Under the pieces are notes generated by a model, which was given only the letters and a program-made list of their open reading frames with translations, had not been told where the DNA came from and searched no databases. A DNA stretch of 64,000 nt, from positions 620,001 through 684,000 of the forward strand of contig JAKMXF010000210.1 of the NCBI GenBank assembly GCA_024704765.1, given 5' to 3'. How positions within the stretch are numbered: position 1 is the stretch's first letter; the number at the start of each line of letters is the position of its first letter. Below, one piece after another: positions 20,148-31,159 of this stretch. The position numbers and the translations under genes are program-made. The DNA comes from Oopsacas minuta. Taxonomy: Eukaryota; Porifera; Hexactinellida; Lyssacinosida; Leucopsacidae.

Positions 20148-20516
20148 CTCCTCTCCCCCTCAATGAATTTAGAGTTGAGATTGTTATTTTCTAGACTAAT
20201 AACGTTGTTGGGATGTTAGTCCTGTTGATATGTACGTGTACTCGTCTACGTAATTACTCTTTGTTTTGTACTTATTATGATATTATATTCTTAATACATG
20301 ATATTGTTTAGGAGTATAGTACACACGTTTATGGTTGTTATTTTATCCCAATTAGAATACTGTTTGTCCTATCATATCATCCCAGATTGTCCTTCTTAGT
20401 AAACAATTATTAGTCTTATTTATTCTGATTATTCTAATGTATTCCTGGATGGAAGGTTATTTTAGCGGGGTATAACTGTTATACTTCTAATAAATACATT
20501 GTTGTGTCAGTATTAG
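20148..20516. other. Spacer between VAP and the small orphan gene
   Basis: These 369 AT-rich bases hold the VAP 3' UTR and presumably the next promoter. No credible ORF, RNA gene or repeat was seen. Confidence 0.5.
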
Positions 20517-20747
20517 ATGGACGAATCCTCTTCTAACCTAGTAGATATCCCAGCTGATGGATACGTTAAGTTAAAAGGGTCTCAGCTAAAGGATTTGATT
20601 GAGTCTCTTCATAAATGTCCTTCTGTCTCTAAGGGCAAACCTGGAGATAGATTTGTTATAAAGAAGCGTAATGTTAAGAGTATTGATGTACAGTGTATGG
20701 ATTGTGATATGGAAGCTGAGATACCCATTGGGAGCGAGAATAGCTAA
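20517..20747 (+). CDS. Small orphan protein, 76 aa
   Basis: A short single-exon gene that I do not recognise. It is accepted because it lies on the coding strand in a compact array, its ATG comes immediately after a TCAGTATTAG site like its neighbours, and codon use is ordinary. The product is hydrophilic, with a KGSQLKDLIESLHKC helix, a KPGDRFVIKKRN segment and a CMDCD cysteine pair near residues 60-64. There is no signal peptide or membrane helix. Function is unknown. GEX1 begins only 97 bases downstream. Confidence 0.6.
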   Translation: MDESSSNLVDIPADGYVKLKGSQLKDLIESLHKCPSVSKGKPGDRFVIKKRNVKSIDVQCMDCDMEAEIPIGSENS

Positions 20748-20844
20748 CTATTTAATTGTTGTATTTATTAAACATATCCTCTTATTATCACTTAATACAT
20801 TGCTATTACTTTATTTATTATATTTTAGTTAGCAGTAGAGTAAC

Positions 20845-22446
20845 ATGACAAGAAAGATAACATTATTTATTGTTATCCTATCCTGCTGTACACTTGCTGT
20901 AAGCAGTGGATTCAGTTGGGGGTCTCTATTCTTCGCATCAGACGATGAGACAGGTCAGGAAGATGTTCACAGTGATAAAACACGAAAATCTCAGTTTGAA
21001 CTATCAACAGATCAAGATAGATTTATCCTGGCTAATTCTGAGTATTTTGATTTACCAGAACTAGATCGTTGCTTACACTCAGCAGTAGAAAGGCTATCTT
21101 CCTCGTGTAGAGACACGCAAGAGGAAGAATTGGGTAAGTTAACAGTTTGGTTATACAATTGTCATGCACAGTCTGAAGGGAGAACTACATTCATATGCAC
21201 TAAGGGCATGACACTAGCTGAGTGCACTTCTCCTATGAGTGAGAGTGCTTGGGGAACTTATCAAACCATATCTAACAGAGCTAGAGCTTTCTGTTACAGG
21301 ATGAGTCAGGATCAATTCGCTAAGAAGGTAGAAATATCCGTGAATTCTCTTACCACATCTGCTAATAATCAAATGCAGTCTATGCACGAGCTACAGCACA
21401 TTACTGATGTCATTATGGATCAGCTGGATAATAGAAATGAAGAGCTTAAGACGCAACAGATAGAAAATGCTGATAATTATGACCACTTAAAGTCTATACA
21501 TACAGATACACTGACTAAAGTAAGAGAGAAGATGTCACTTGATAACGATATGTACCAACAGACATTTGATAGAACTCTATCATTCAATCGGTTTATTGAG
21601 AATATGACTCATTCAGTTAACCTCAGTGCAATAAGTCAATCTATAGAACTTGCACAGTTGAGTAAGAATATCATACAAACTCATAAACAGTTACTGACGT
21701 TTAACACCACTCTAACTCGATGGTTCTTCCAACTTGCTGACAGGATTAATCTACAACTCTCTGACATAGAAGGAGAAGCTGCTCGACTTGTTAAGGATAT
21801 AGGAGTAATGCATAATGATGTTATAAATAAGAATAATCAGCTGCTAGTATTAGCTCAGGTATTACATACTACACTGCTTGAAGCAGAGATACAGAATAAT
21901 AAGAAAGGAACACATATGACTGCTATACCCGATCATTTAACTCTGTCATTCCTAGTACTACTACTTTCTCTTCTATTAGAACCAACCAGATTAATGAAGT
22001 TCTTTGTATTACTATCCACAAGTCTCTCCTCTGCCTTATACGTGTATCAACCTAATACAATATATCTGTCATTCTCTATTATCCTAATACCAATGTTGAT
22101 AATATGTGAGCAAATATACTTATGGCTGTTTCTTGGGAGGAAGAGGAATGTTGTTGTAGATTCACGACCTAATCACTACTCGGTTACTAAACAGCATCCC
22201 GTGGTTAATGACACCATGGAGTATCCTCCATTCACTACAAACTTCAGAGAACATCCAATATTTGAGTTGACCAGCAGCTCAGAACCAAGAGACATATCTC
22301 CTACAGGTAGTGTAGCATCCTCTATCTCTAACTCATTCGGGATTAAATGTAGCGCGGTTACTAAATCTGGTGCAAGGTGTAGAAGGAATGTAACTCACGG
22401 AGAACATTGTAATCAACACAGACGATATCCTGTAGACTTTAGTTGA
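20845..22446 (+). CDS. GEX1/KAR5/Brambleberry-type nuclear fusion protein with zinc-like C-terminal motif
   Basis: Members of this family act at the nuclear envelope in karyogamy: yeast Kar5, plant GEX1, zebrafish Brambleberry. The 533-aa protein has a signal peptide (1-19), the conserved cysteine-rich head at about 70-150 (CLHSAVERLSSSC, WLYNCHAQSEGR, CTSPMSESAWGTY, ARAFCYRMSQ), a long helical middle of about 200 residues, and two to three membrane helices between about 368 and 430 (LSFLVLLLSLLLE, KFFVLLSTSLSSALYVY, LIICEQIYLWLF). After a cytosolic or nucleoplasmic linker comes a compact motif at about 502-524 (KCSAVTKSGARCRRNV, then GEHCNQH) like the small C-x..C..C..H modules of DUF5763-type proteins. 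The ATG is close behind a TATTTTAG. The assignment rests on the cysteine head and topology and is strong. Confidence 0.85.
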   Translation: MTRKITLFIVILSCCTLAVSSGFSWGSLFFASDDETGQEDVHSDKTRKSQFELSTDQDRFILANSEYFDLPELDRCLHSAVERLSSSCRDTQEEELGKLTVWLYNCHAQSEGRTTFICTKGMTLAECTSPMSESAWGTYQTISNRARAFCYRMSQDQFAKKVEISVNSLTTSANNQMQSMHELQHITDVIMDQLDNRNEELKTQQIENADNYDHLKSIHTDTLTKVREKMSLDNDMYQQTFDRTLSFNRFIENMTHSVNLSAISQSIELAQLSKNIIQTHKQLLTFNTTLTRWFFQLADRINLQLSDIEGEAARLVKDIGVMHNDVINKNNQLLVLAQVLHTTLLEAEIQNNKKGTHMTAIPDHLTLSFLVLLLSLLLEPTRLMKFFVLLSTSLSSALYVYQPNTIYLSFSIILIPMLIICEQIYLWLFLGRKRNVVVDSRPNHYSVTKQHPVVNDTMEYPPFTTNFREHPIFELTSSSEPRDISPTGSVASSISNSFGIKCSAVTKSGARCRRNVTHGEHCNQHRRYPVDFS

Positions 22447-22494
22447 ATCTACAAACATTATTTTAGATTATAGTTTGCAACTGATCTACTTCTA

Positions 22495-22536
22495 CCTCTC
22501 TTCTCCTCTCCTCTCCTCTCCTCTCTTCTTTTCTTT
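22495..22536 (+). repeat. CT-rich microsatellite, (TCTCC)n-like
   Basis: A pyrimidine-only run built from repeated CTCTC/CTCCT units in the spacer between GEX1 and the next gene. It may simply be a microsatellite; no other role is visible. Confidence 0.85.
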
Positions 22537-22692
22537 ATCATTTGGTTTTATCTTGAATTTATTATTTTAGAACTCTGGAGTTCATTCTCTGTTCCTGTAT
22601 AATCACAGAAATATTACATTAAGAATTGCCTGTTATTAAATATTATATTAATTTAACATTTTAATGTTACAAATAAAATAATTAGTTTTGTA

Positions 22693-23772
22693 ATGTCAGC
22701 CATTTCTCCTCTATCAAGTCCTGAGTATGTAACCCTACCATCTGTAGACAGACCTAAGGCTCGTAGACTGACACAAGATTTGCAGCAGGCAGTTAACGTG
22801 ACGTATGACAGTAATCCATTAACACTTCAATACAGCAGCTGGTCTTCTTTTTTTGATAAGTATAGTGGTGATCTAGTTGGTATAGATCAAGAAGAACTTC
22901 ATTATCCTTTTGATCCTCTCGGTGAATTACTCCCTCTCCCCTCTAGTATTCCCCGGGTATCCCCTAGCTCAGAAAGTTACAATTCTTCTAGTCAGGATAG
23001 TTATAATCAGCGTGAGGACACACCCACTATACAGAATGATCTCATGACTCCCCTCAGGGGTGGAGAGGAGGTTAGAAGAGAGCTAGGAGATACCCTAGAG
23101 TTAGGAAATTGTACCTATGAATTGGATCTTAATAACCTAACTTCTACATTATCAAAACTGAACACAACAAGAAGTGCATTTGCAGATAGTTCTATTCATA
23201 AACAATCTACTTTTGATGTTAGCTCCTCTACCCCGTTACATAACGGTAGAATTAATATAACTAGCGACCTGGTTACTTATGACGTATCTACTCCAGCAAT
23301 TAGTGTTAAGAGATCTATCAGAACTCGTATGAACTTTGATAATGAGTTATTCAAATCTCCTATTCCTTCCAAATCTCAGCTGATGGTTAAGCCAGCTGAT
23401 AGCACTGAAGATTTAGAGGGTGAGGATGTGTTTGTTAGAGCTGGGGAATCCTTTGTTACAGGGACACACCCTCCTTGTGAAATTAGAGCTAATAAGGATT
23501 CTACTGTAATTATTCAACTTCCTAAGCCTCCTGCCATCCCAGGGCCACGGACACAATCTACCAGATCTGCTCTACCAGTTACAACTAGAGTAAGCAGACT
23601 AACTTGTACCTCCTCATCTAGGTTGATGAGAGGAATGCGAGCAGCTTCAAGTACGAGCTCCTTACCTCAGCTGTCTGGTAGAGCTTCTCTACTCCCTACA
23701 TCCCACAAGAGTAAGTCTCATGAACGTATCAATACCCCAGCTACTGTAAGAGGATTTGCTTTCAAGAAATGA
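22693..23772 (+). CDS. Ser/Thr-rich orphan protein with SxIP-like motifs
   Basis: A single exon encodes 359 aa that I do not recognise. The chain is mostly low-complexity and probably disordered, acidic in the middle and basic near the end. Short conserved-looking pieces are LQYSSWSSFFDKYSGDL near residues 49-65 and the basic tail ending RGFAFKK. Two Ser-x-Ile-Pro segments (FKSPIPSKS and LPSSIPRVS) resemble the EB1-binding SxIP motif of microtubule plus-end proteins, and the first sits in the Ser/Lys context typical of such sites; this is only a hint. No membrane helix or signal peptide. The ATG follows AATAATTAG by seven bases. Confidence 0.7.
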   Translation: MSAISPLSSPEYVTLPSVDRPKARRLTQDLQQAVNVTYDSNPLTLQYSSWSSFFDKYSGDLVGIDQEELHYPFDPLGELLPLPSSIPRVSPSSESYNSSSQDSYNQREDTPTIQNDLMTPLRGGEEVRRELGDTLELGNCTYELDLNNLTSTLSKLNTTRSAFADSSIHKQSTFDVSSSTPLHNGRINITSDLVTYDVSTPAISVKRSIRTRMNFDNELFKSPIPSKSQLMVKPADSTEDLEGEDVFVRAGESFVTGTHPPCEIRANKDSTVIIQLPKPPAIPGPRTQSTRSALPVTTRVSRLTCTSSSRLMRGMRAASSTSSLPQLSGRASLLPTSHKSKSHERINTPATVRGFAFKK

Positions 23773-24331
23773 GGAATAATTCTCAATTTATTTGCTGTTT
23801 TATTGTTTATCTCCAACTAACAAATTGTATGCATTTCTGCGGTTTTGAATGTAAGCAACAGAGAATTGTATTGGAACGTTGTGTAAATTGAACTTTATTG
23901 TTTGCAAACACGTCTCTTAGTTTATTGTGGTTGTCATGTAACGTTACCTAACAATTTTTAGTTATATAATATTTGTTACTAATTATAGCTACAATAATCT
24001 TATACATCATAGCCACATTCCATTGCATAGTTATTGTGAATTCCATTTAATTGGTGGTATAGAAATGATTCAGAATGCATGACATCGACACTATTGTGGC
24101 TGCATTCCATTTACCATAACTTAACTACAGGAATACCATCTTATTATACACCATTATCCTAGCAACCAAAGGACTGTAAAGTTATTTGACCACGAATAAT
24201 ATTATTCTCTTGTAATCTAGATAAATAAATACTTAGTAATGAATATTTTCTTATACACTTGTTTGTTGATTACACATTATACTAGTTGACTTCTGAAGAA
24301 TATTCATAATCTTCACATTCAAATAATAGAG
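23773..24331. other. Spacer before lamin
   Basis: 559 AT-rich bases holding the 3' UTR of the orphan gene and probably the lamin promoter. A GCATTCCATT-like word occurs twice in similar contexts (near 24016 and 24102). No credible ORF or RNA gene was seen. Confidence 0.5.
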
Positions 24332-26283
24332 ATGTCTAAAATGGATAGTCAAGTACTGGGCCCTCAGATGGAGCAAGACAAGATCTCAATTCAGTGTGAG
24401 AATCATAGATTCGCACAATACCTAGAGATTACTAGACGTATACGTGACTCTAATATGACCCTTGAGAAGGAGATTGGTATCTATCAGACCACTACAGGCA
24501 TGCAAATAAAGGAGGTCAATAATTTACTTACTTATAACTTAGCTCGATAATTATGTATGTCCTATACAGATACAAGATCAATACACACATGAGATAGAGT
24601 TAGCTGATAGAGAGCAGAAGGTAAATATACAGGAGAGAGAGCAACTTCACTCTCAGATTAAGGAGCAGGAGAAGGAACTGGAAATGTTATTGCAGATGGA
24701 AGTAGCACTTCTTGAAGAGGGAGAAGTGAGTAAAGAAAGACTCAAGAGAAATAATGTTACTCTGGTAGTTGGTGAGAAAGAGAGGGATGATACTCAGGAG
24801 AGAGTACAAGATTTGGATCAGTTTATAAGACAGCTACAAATTGAGCTAGACACTATTACTAAGTCATTGGAGACTGAAGAAAGGGAAACGCAAGTGAGTT
24901 ATTTGATTGTATTAATTAGTTATGACATCATAATTATATGTCCGTATGTAGAATGCTTATGATGAGTTGTCTGAGTTTCTAAACAACAGCGTGGATTCTC
25001 CTGAGTATTATGCTCGCCTCCTCGAGGAGAAGAGAAGAGAAAAGGATGGATTGAAGTCTGCTTACGAGCTAAGGAGAATGCAAACTATAGATGAAGTAGA
25101 AGAACGTATAGCTGATATATTAGAGGAGATACGCAAGGAGACTGAGGAGAGGGCAGAGAGCTATAGAAAGCAAATAGAAGAGGTTGGCATTATGATATAA
25201 ATCATATTTATTATAGTATCCTTATTTAATTGTTTATAGGAATATCAAATACAATTCCACAAGATCAGATCGTCTATAGAATCCAGAGAGGAGTGTGTCT
25301 CTACTCTTGAGGAGGAGGTCAGGTTAGCTTGGGAAGGACTGACAGAAACAAATAAGAGATTCAAGAGTTTGATACTGGATCACATGGAGCTGGAGAAGAG
25401 AGTCAGTAGTGATGAGAACTCTTTTGAAGATAGAAGGAGAAGTTTCTTAAATGAGACTCGTGTGCATTCAGAGGAAATAAGGAATATCAAAGATAATCTT
25501 GGAGGTAATCTCGAGAAGATACAAGAGCTTCTAGGACTTAAGGTAGGCATTATATCAGTATATTTATGCTATAGCACTATTGTTATGTGTTACTAATAGA
25601 TCCTGATATCACATGAAGTGGATACTTACCACACCCTCCTGGAAGAGGAAGAGATAAGGCTAAATCTTAACATGGACAAGCCCAGGAGAGTATTCACTAG
25701 GAAGAGAACTAGTGAAGAAGTGAAACAACAAACTAAAGTACACAAGATAGATCCCATCTTCAAATCTCCCTCTAATGAACCTGAGAGAATAGAAATGACT
25801 TCACAAACAACTGACACAATAGTAGACAATCCAGATGGATTCTTACACATTTCTAATGTTGATTCTGATGGTAGATACATACTCATTAAAAACAATAGTG
25901 ACGTCACTGAGAATCTGGGTAGTTACAAGATCAAACATTCCTCAATTGAAGAGAGTCAAATCTTCAAATTCAAGTCCTACTCCAAGCTACAACCTGGTAG
26001 AACTGTTCGTATCTGGTCCAACTGTCTCAACGCGCGAAATTCTCCACCCACAGACATAATATGGCGTAGTCAGTACAAATGGATAACTGGTCGTGTTACA
26101 AAGACTCTCCTCCTTAATCCTAAAGGTGAAAAAGTAGCTGTATTTACTCAGAGGACTAGATATGTACCTCAACAGCCTACTGCTCAGACCCTACAGTCTC
26201 AGGAACAAACTGATATAGTACCTGACCCAGTAGTAGTACAGGATCCTCCTGAACAGCTGAGAGAAGCATGCTCTATCATGTAA
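24332..26283 (+). CDS. Nuclear lamin, five exons, CaaX box CSIM
   Basis: Lamins are the intermediate filaments of the nuclear lamina. Exons 24332-24514, 24570-24893, 24952-25182, 25240-25542 and 25600-26283 join to 574 aa, a normal lamin length. A short head is followed by a long coiled-coil rod (about 25-365) ending in the intermediate-filament signature around DTYHTLLEEEEIRLN. A basic nuclear signal (RRVFTRKR) precedes the lamin tail domain at about 415-525 (DGFLHISNVDSDGRYILIKN, YKIKHS, WSNC). The protein ends in C-S-I-M, the same CaaX box as human prelamin A, so farnesylation and carboxymethylation are expected. All four introns are 55-58 bp and in phase 0. The first donor is GTCAAT, weaker than usual. 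The ATG is two bases behind AATAATAG. Confidence 0.93.
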
Positions 26284-27139
26284 CCATGTACCATCCAATC
26301 AATCTTGTATTGTATCATTTCCTTATTCTACAATCGCACAGTCACTAAGTTTTGTAAATATTCAGATTCATAGCTCCATTCAGTTTGTATACATTTGGAT
26401 TTATATTATTTGTATATTAGAATTGTTGTTAGTTGTAACTTGTAATCTGTTTGTATTGTTGAATTTCCATATTTGGTAGCTATTATATGTTATATATTAT
26501 CTTATTTATTTGAACAAATCAGGGAATTAGCAGTACTCTACGGAGATTAAATTCCTATTTTTGCTTTAGATATTACTAATAAATTATTTGACCATATAAG
26601 ACCTCATGTAATTGCAAACATAATTGCATATCTTTGTGGATTTTGTAACAGTTATCCTAGAAGATAGACTCTACATAAATAAGTATATTTGACCCTAACT
26701 TAAGAGAGGAGTATTGGATCTAGCCAATATATATAAGATAAGACAACCCTTTAGTCTGTACTTTACCCACAGATATAAACTGCATTGATTTACCTCACAA
26801 TACATTACATTGCAAGTTCTTGCAAAACTAAATCTATTATTTATCTTGCATAATTCTACGTCTTACCACCATATAGTATCAAAGTGCACATTAATCTGCT
26901 AGATACTCCGCGATTAGTTGATTATGATTAGCATTGTGAATGAATGTTGATTAATAGGATGTATTCCTAAAATGCTATTCAATTTATTCAGAAATTGTCC
27001 GAATATTGGCATAAATGTTAGGTCAGCTATAATGCCAGATATATTTACCTTTCACAAGCTTGAACCTTCGCCTTACAGACATGCACCAGTTCTAGCTGCT
27101 ATTTATACTAGAAATTAATCGAACTTTCCATCTATTGTC
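26284..27139. other. Long AT-rich spacer after lamin
   Basis: 856 bases, one of the longest spacers in the window. It holds the lamin 3' UTR and the upstream region of the triple-PH gene, ending in TTTATACTAG 24 bases before that ATG. I see no ORF with coding character, no tRNA-like structure and no transposon remains. Confidence 0.5.
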
Positions 27140-28905
27140 ATGACACAGGAAGCGACCGGAATCCTGGAAACAATGTGTTTCTACGGCCTTGAAGATTCTC
27201 AAAAGATGTACGCTAGATATCGCATCTCCTCACAGAATTGTATCCTACTCTTCCATTCACCACCTGCTGATGACTTTAATGATGATAAACTGGAACAAGG
27301 ATTAATCACTGATATTGTAGATCAGGATTCATTCTTCTTGCGATTGGATCTTGCTGGTATTAAAGAGATAACCAAATTAGACCAGCCAAATACCACTGAT
27401 AAGAATATGACTGATTTCTTATTGACGATAATAGAGACAGATGGAGTGAAGCATTACATGTGTTTCACTTCTCTATTAGTGAGGGATGAATGGTACTCTC
27501 ATATACAACCGAATATAGGCAAGAGAAAGAGTACTGTTTATCAAGCACTACCTATAACTGGTGTATCCCCTCATCAACCACTAGTTTTAGGGAATCCTGA
27601 AAATATAGAGACCGTGTCTACCTCAGGGAGTGATTCAGGGGATGATAAAGCTGAGGGGAAGAAGGATCAGATACCAAATAAAGCAATAATTCTTAAGGGA
27701 AATCCTCAGGATTATCCTGCTCTTGCTAACTGGAGTTTATCTCTTATTCGGTAAGAATCTATAATATATTATACGCGTACACATATATAATTATTTAATT
27801 TATACCTGTCTAGTTATGGTTACGGATATAAGAAAGGAGCCAAACGTAAGAACTGGAAGTACAGATTTTTTGTCCTAACACAACACTCATTTGCTTACTT
27901 TGAATCTGAGAAGAAGAAAAACCCTATCTGTAGTATTCCCATTAGTAATGTACGTGCTATCTACCAGAGGAAAGATCTACAGGGTCATGAGTTTGTTATG
28001 GCTATAGATACTGATGAACGTATGCATTTGTGGGAATTCCATTCAGATGAGGAGCTGAGGGGCTGGATGAAGGTATGCTACTATTTGTTTAATTACTAGC
28101 TCTCTTATCATATAATCCTATGCATTTGTGATAGGATTTCGCTGACCACGTGACTGTAAAGCCTCAATCTGTACCTCACAAGACTACAAGTCATAAGATA
28201 TCTACACAGACTTCTAACAGTCACCAACCAGCTGATACTATGTCCTCTAGTCTACCCGCTAACATACATAAAGCTGTTGAGACTCAAATATACGATGGAG
28301 CTGTTGTAAGGAAGAAGGTTGTAGGGAAATCTACTCACAAGTGAGTATGAATAAATAAATTGTATTATCATAATGCGTACTACTGATTGTTAATATTTAG
28401 AATAGACTCAGATTCAGATTCAGAAGACGACGAAGCCCCTAACGGAGATGTATCTAAGTATTCTAAAGCTCTGGTTGGAGTAGAACCAATGACTCTAGTA
28501 AAGTACGGATACTGTTTGAAGGAAGGAGGTGTAGTACACAATTGGAAGAGGAGATTCTTTGTACTGACAAGGGGAACTCTTTCTTATTTCAAAAGTCCTA
28601 ATGACTCACAAGCTCTTAAAGTTATAAAGGTTAACACTGTAACCTCTGTAGCAGAGTCCCCTCTGTATCAAGGTAGAAGCTGTGTAATTGCTATCAACAC
28701 TAATTCTAGAACTTTCTATATTCAATGTGATTCACATGCTCATGCATTGGGCTGGATTCAAGATGTGACAAAGTGTAAGGAATATCAGGACAGATTCAAA
28801 CCAACTACTTCTTCCTGTCCTGCAGACTCAGATGAGATACTCCAGTTCTCTCCTCCAGGTGATGGTAAAGGATTCGAATCCGTAGACACCATTGCTCCTA
28901 AGTAG
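27140..28905 (+). CDS. Triple PH-domain protein, four exons
   Basis: Exons 27140-27750, 27814-28072, 28135-28340 and 28401-28905 join to 526 aa. A first, divergent PH domain is at about 10-130 (closing helix RDEWYSHIQ), a second at about 203-290 (GYKKGAKRKNWKYRFFVLT, closing ELRGWMK) and a third at about 395-480 (YGYCLKEGGVVHNWKRRFF, closing ALGWIQDV). The second and third carry the basic K-x-W-K/R-x-R-F-F pattern typical of phosphoinositide-binding PH domains. A Ser/Asp-rich linker (DSDSDSEDDE) precedes the third. It is probably a lipid-recruited adaptor; I cannot match the arrangement to a named vertebrate family. Introns are 60-63 bp. Confidence 0.85.
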
Positions 28906-29089
28906 AGCTCTCATACGCTGGTGTAATTTAATTTTGAGTATTACCTAGGCTGGTTCTGTTGTATTTTATTTCTATTTTGATTTGTAAGAATATTAGCATG
29001 TATAATAATATTTTATTTCTCTGTTCATATTATTTGGTAGTTTGTTCTAACAATTTTGTTGATGTTTTTATTTGTAAAGATTGTTGTTG

Positions 29090-31159
29090 ATGGAAAACCT
29101 AATCCCAGTGATCAACAAGCTCCAAGACATCTTCAATACTGTGGGATTTGAAGCTATCCATCTTCCTCAGATCGTTGTAGTAGGTACACAAAGCTCTGGC
29201 AAGAGCTCTGTTCTAGAGAATATCGTCGGTAAAAGCTTCCTACCGAGAGGGACTGGTATCGTAACGAGGAGACCGCTAATCCTCCAGCTGATTCACAGCG
29301 AAAACATAGAGGCTAATGAAGAGTCCGGGGAGAATCCTTGGGGGTATGGAGTGTTCCTACACAGAGGGGAACATAAGTATTACAACTTTGATGATATTTG
29401 TTTAGAAATTCAACAAGATACAGATAAGGTATCAGGAGGTAATAAGGGTATTTCTGCGGAGGCTATCACCCTCCGTATATACTCTCCCCATGTCCTAAAC
29501 CTTACTCTATGTGACCTCCCGGGTATCACTAGGGTCCCTGTAGGAGACCAGCCAGAAGACATAGAGAGTCAAACCAAAGAGATCGTGTATAATTACATCA
29601 CTAATCCTAACTCTATTATATTGGTGGTACACGCAGCTAACACAGATTTAGCTGTATGTGAGGCATTGAAAATAGCACAACAAGTAGATCCTGAAGGTCT
29701 CCGTACTTTAATGGTTTGTACCAAGATAGATCTGATGGATGCTGGTACTGATGCAGTAGAGCTGCTGACTGGTAAGATTATTCCAGTTAAGATGGGAATA
29801 GTAGGTGCAGTTAACAGGTCACAACAGGATATAATATCTAAGAAGTTGATTGAAACCGCTCTTAAGGACGAGGCTGAGTTCTTCAGAAGGAAGTATCCCG
29901 GTTTAGCTGCTAAGAACGGATCCATATACCTCGCTAACCTGCTCAGTCATATGCTGATGAATCATATTCGTAAGTGTCTTCCTGAACTAAAGAGTAGAGT
30001 AACTCATCTCACCTTCACTTACCAGAACCAAATAGCTGAATTCGGATACGAGCTTACAGAGAAAGGCCCTCTCCTGTTGAATATAATTCACAGATTCTCC
30101 TCTAGCTACGCAGAGGCTATAGAAGGCAGAGCTAAGAATATAGATGTATCAAAACTATACGGAGGTGCTAGAATATGCTTTATATTTCATGAAACCTTTG
30201 CTGACAAAATTAACGACATAAAACCTCTAACCACTATAGGGTCATACGAGATTATCACTGCTATGCGGAATTCTGCAGGTACCAGGTCATCCCTATTTGT
30301 ACCAGAGGTTGCATTCGATCTGTTGGTTAAGCAACAAATAGAAAAACTGAAGGAACCTAGTCTGAAGTGTGTACAACTGATATTCGAAGAGATGCAGAAG
30401 ATATTATTGAATTGTATCAAAGGGATTCCTGAGCTGGAGAGATTTTATTTGTTGGAAGAGAAGATCTTAGACATTGTTTACGAGGTTCTAAGAGATAGAT
30501 TGCCTGTGACTAATGAGATGGTAGAGAATCTCATCAAGATTGAGCTAGCTTACATTAATACTAGTCATCCAGACTTTGAGACACTCAAATCTATTCAGGA
30601 CCCTCGTAATATAGCGCTATACAATCCTCAACCAGCTGTAACACAACTGCCTAATGAACCTAAACAATTTCCTCCTCCTGCTCAAACACAGGGCAGTAGT
30701 AGTAGTGGTTTATTTGGTTATTTCGGTAAAGCGGGAGGTGAGGATATGGAGCCACCTCAGGATACTATAGAACATGAAGCTACTGCCTCCTCTCTCTCCC
30801 AGAAGACAGAGAATGTTAGTCTTTCTATAACTGAGAAGAATACAAGAGATTGTGCAATAATCCAACAACTGATCGACTCCTATTTCAATATTGTTAGAAA
30901 AAACATTCTAGATTCTATTCCTAAGACTGTAATGCATTTCCTTGTAAACTTTGTTAAAGATAATATACAGAACCAGTTAGTAGTGCATCTCTACAAACCC
31001 AGTGTATATGAAAGTTTGTTAAAAGAGGCAGAGTATGTTACCGATAGGAGAGAAGAGGTTAGCTCGATGTTAGATGCTCTCAGGAAAGCATCACAAACTA
31101 TCAACCAACTGAGAGATCCAGATTTCCAGCATAGGAAGAATTTTAATTTCATGTCTTAG
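29090..31159 (+). CDS. DNM1L: Dynamin-related protein 1 (mitochondrial/peroxisomal fission GTPase)
   Basis: DRP1 assembles on mitochondria and peroxisomes and constricts them by GTP hydrolysis. The 689-aa single-exon protein begins at the first ATG of the frame with MENLIPVINKLQDIFNTVG, nearly the mammalian sequence. The GTPase shows the G1 loop GTQSSGKS (32-39), G2 GTGIVTRRP, G3 DLPG (about 142) and G4 TKID (about 211). The middle domain (CLPELKSRV, PLLLNIIHRF) and C-terminal GTPase effector domain (about 590-680) are present, separated by a Pro/Gly/Ser-rich variable region near 520-580. No PH or Pro-rich domain, which separates it from classical dynamin. The absence of introns is notable for a metazoan DRP1. 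Confidence 0.95.
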   Translation: MENLIPVINKLQDIFNTVGFEAIHLPQIVVVGTQSSGKSSVLENIVGKSFLPRGTGIVTRRPLILQLIHSENIEANEESGENPWGYGVFLHRGEHKYYNFDDICLEIQQDTDKVSGGNKGISAEAITLRIYSPHVLNLTLCDLPGITRVPVGDQPEDIESQTKEIVYNYITNPNSIILVVHAANTDLAVCEALKIAQQVDPEGLRTLMVCTKIDLMDAGTDAVELLTGKIIPVKMGIVGAVNRSQQDIISKKLIETALKDEAEFFRRKYPGLAAKNGSIYLANLLSHMLMNHIRKCLPELKSRVTHLTFTYQNQIAEFGYELTEKGPLLLNIIHRFSSSYAEAIEGRAKNIDVSKLYGGARICFIFHETFADKINDIKPLTTIGSYEIITAMRNSAGTRSSLFVPEVAFDLLVKQQIEKLKEPSLKCVQLIFEEMQKILLNCIKGIPELERFYLLEEKILDIVYEVLRDRLPVTNEMVENLIKIELAYINTSHPDFETLKSIQDPRNIALYNPQPAVTQLPNEPKQFPPPAQTQGSSSSGLFGYFGKAGGEDMEPPQDTIEHEATASSLSQKTENVSLSITEKNTRDCAIIQQLIDSYFNIVRKNILDSIPKTVMHFLVNFVKDNIQNQLVVHLYKPSVYESLLKEAEYVTDRREEVSSMLDALRKASQTINQLRDPDFQHRKNFNFMS

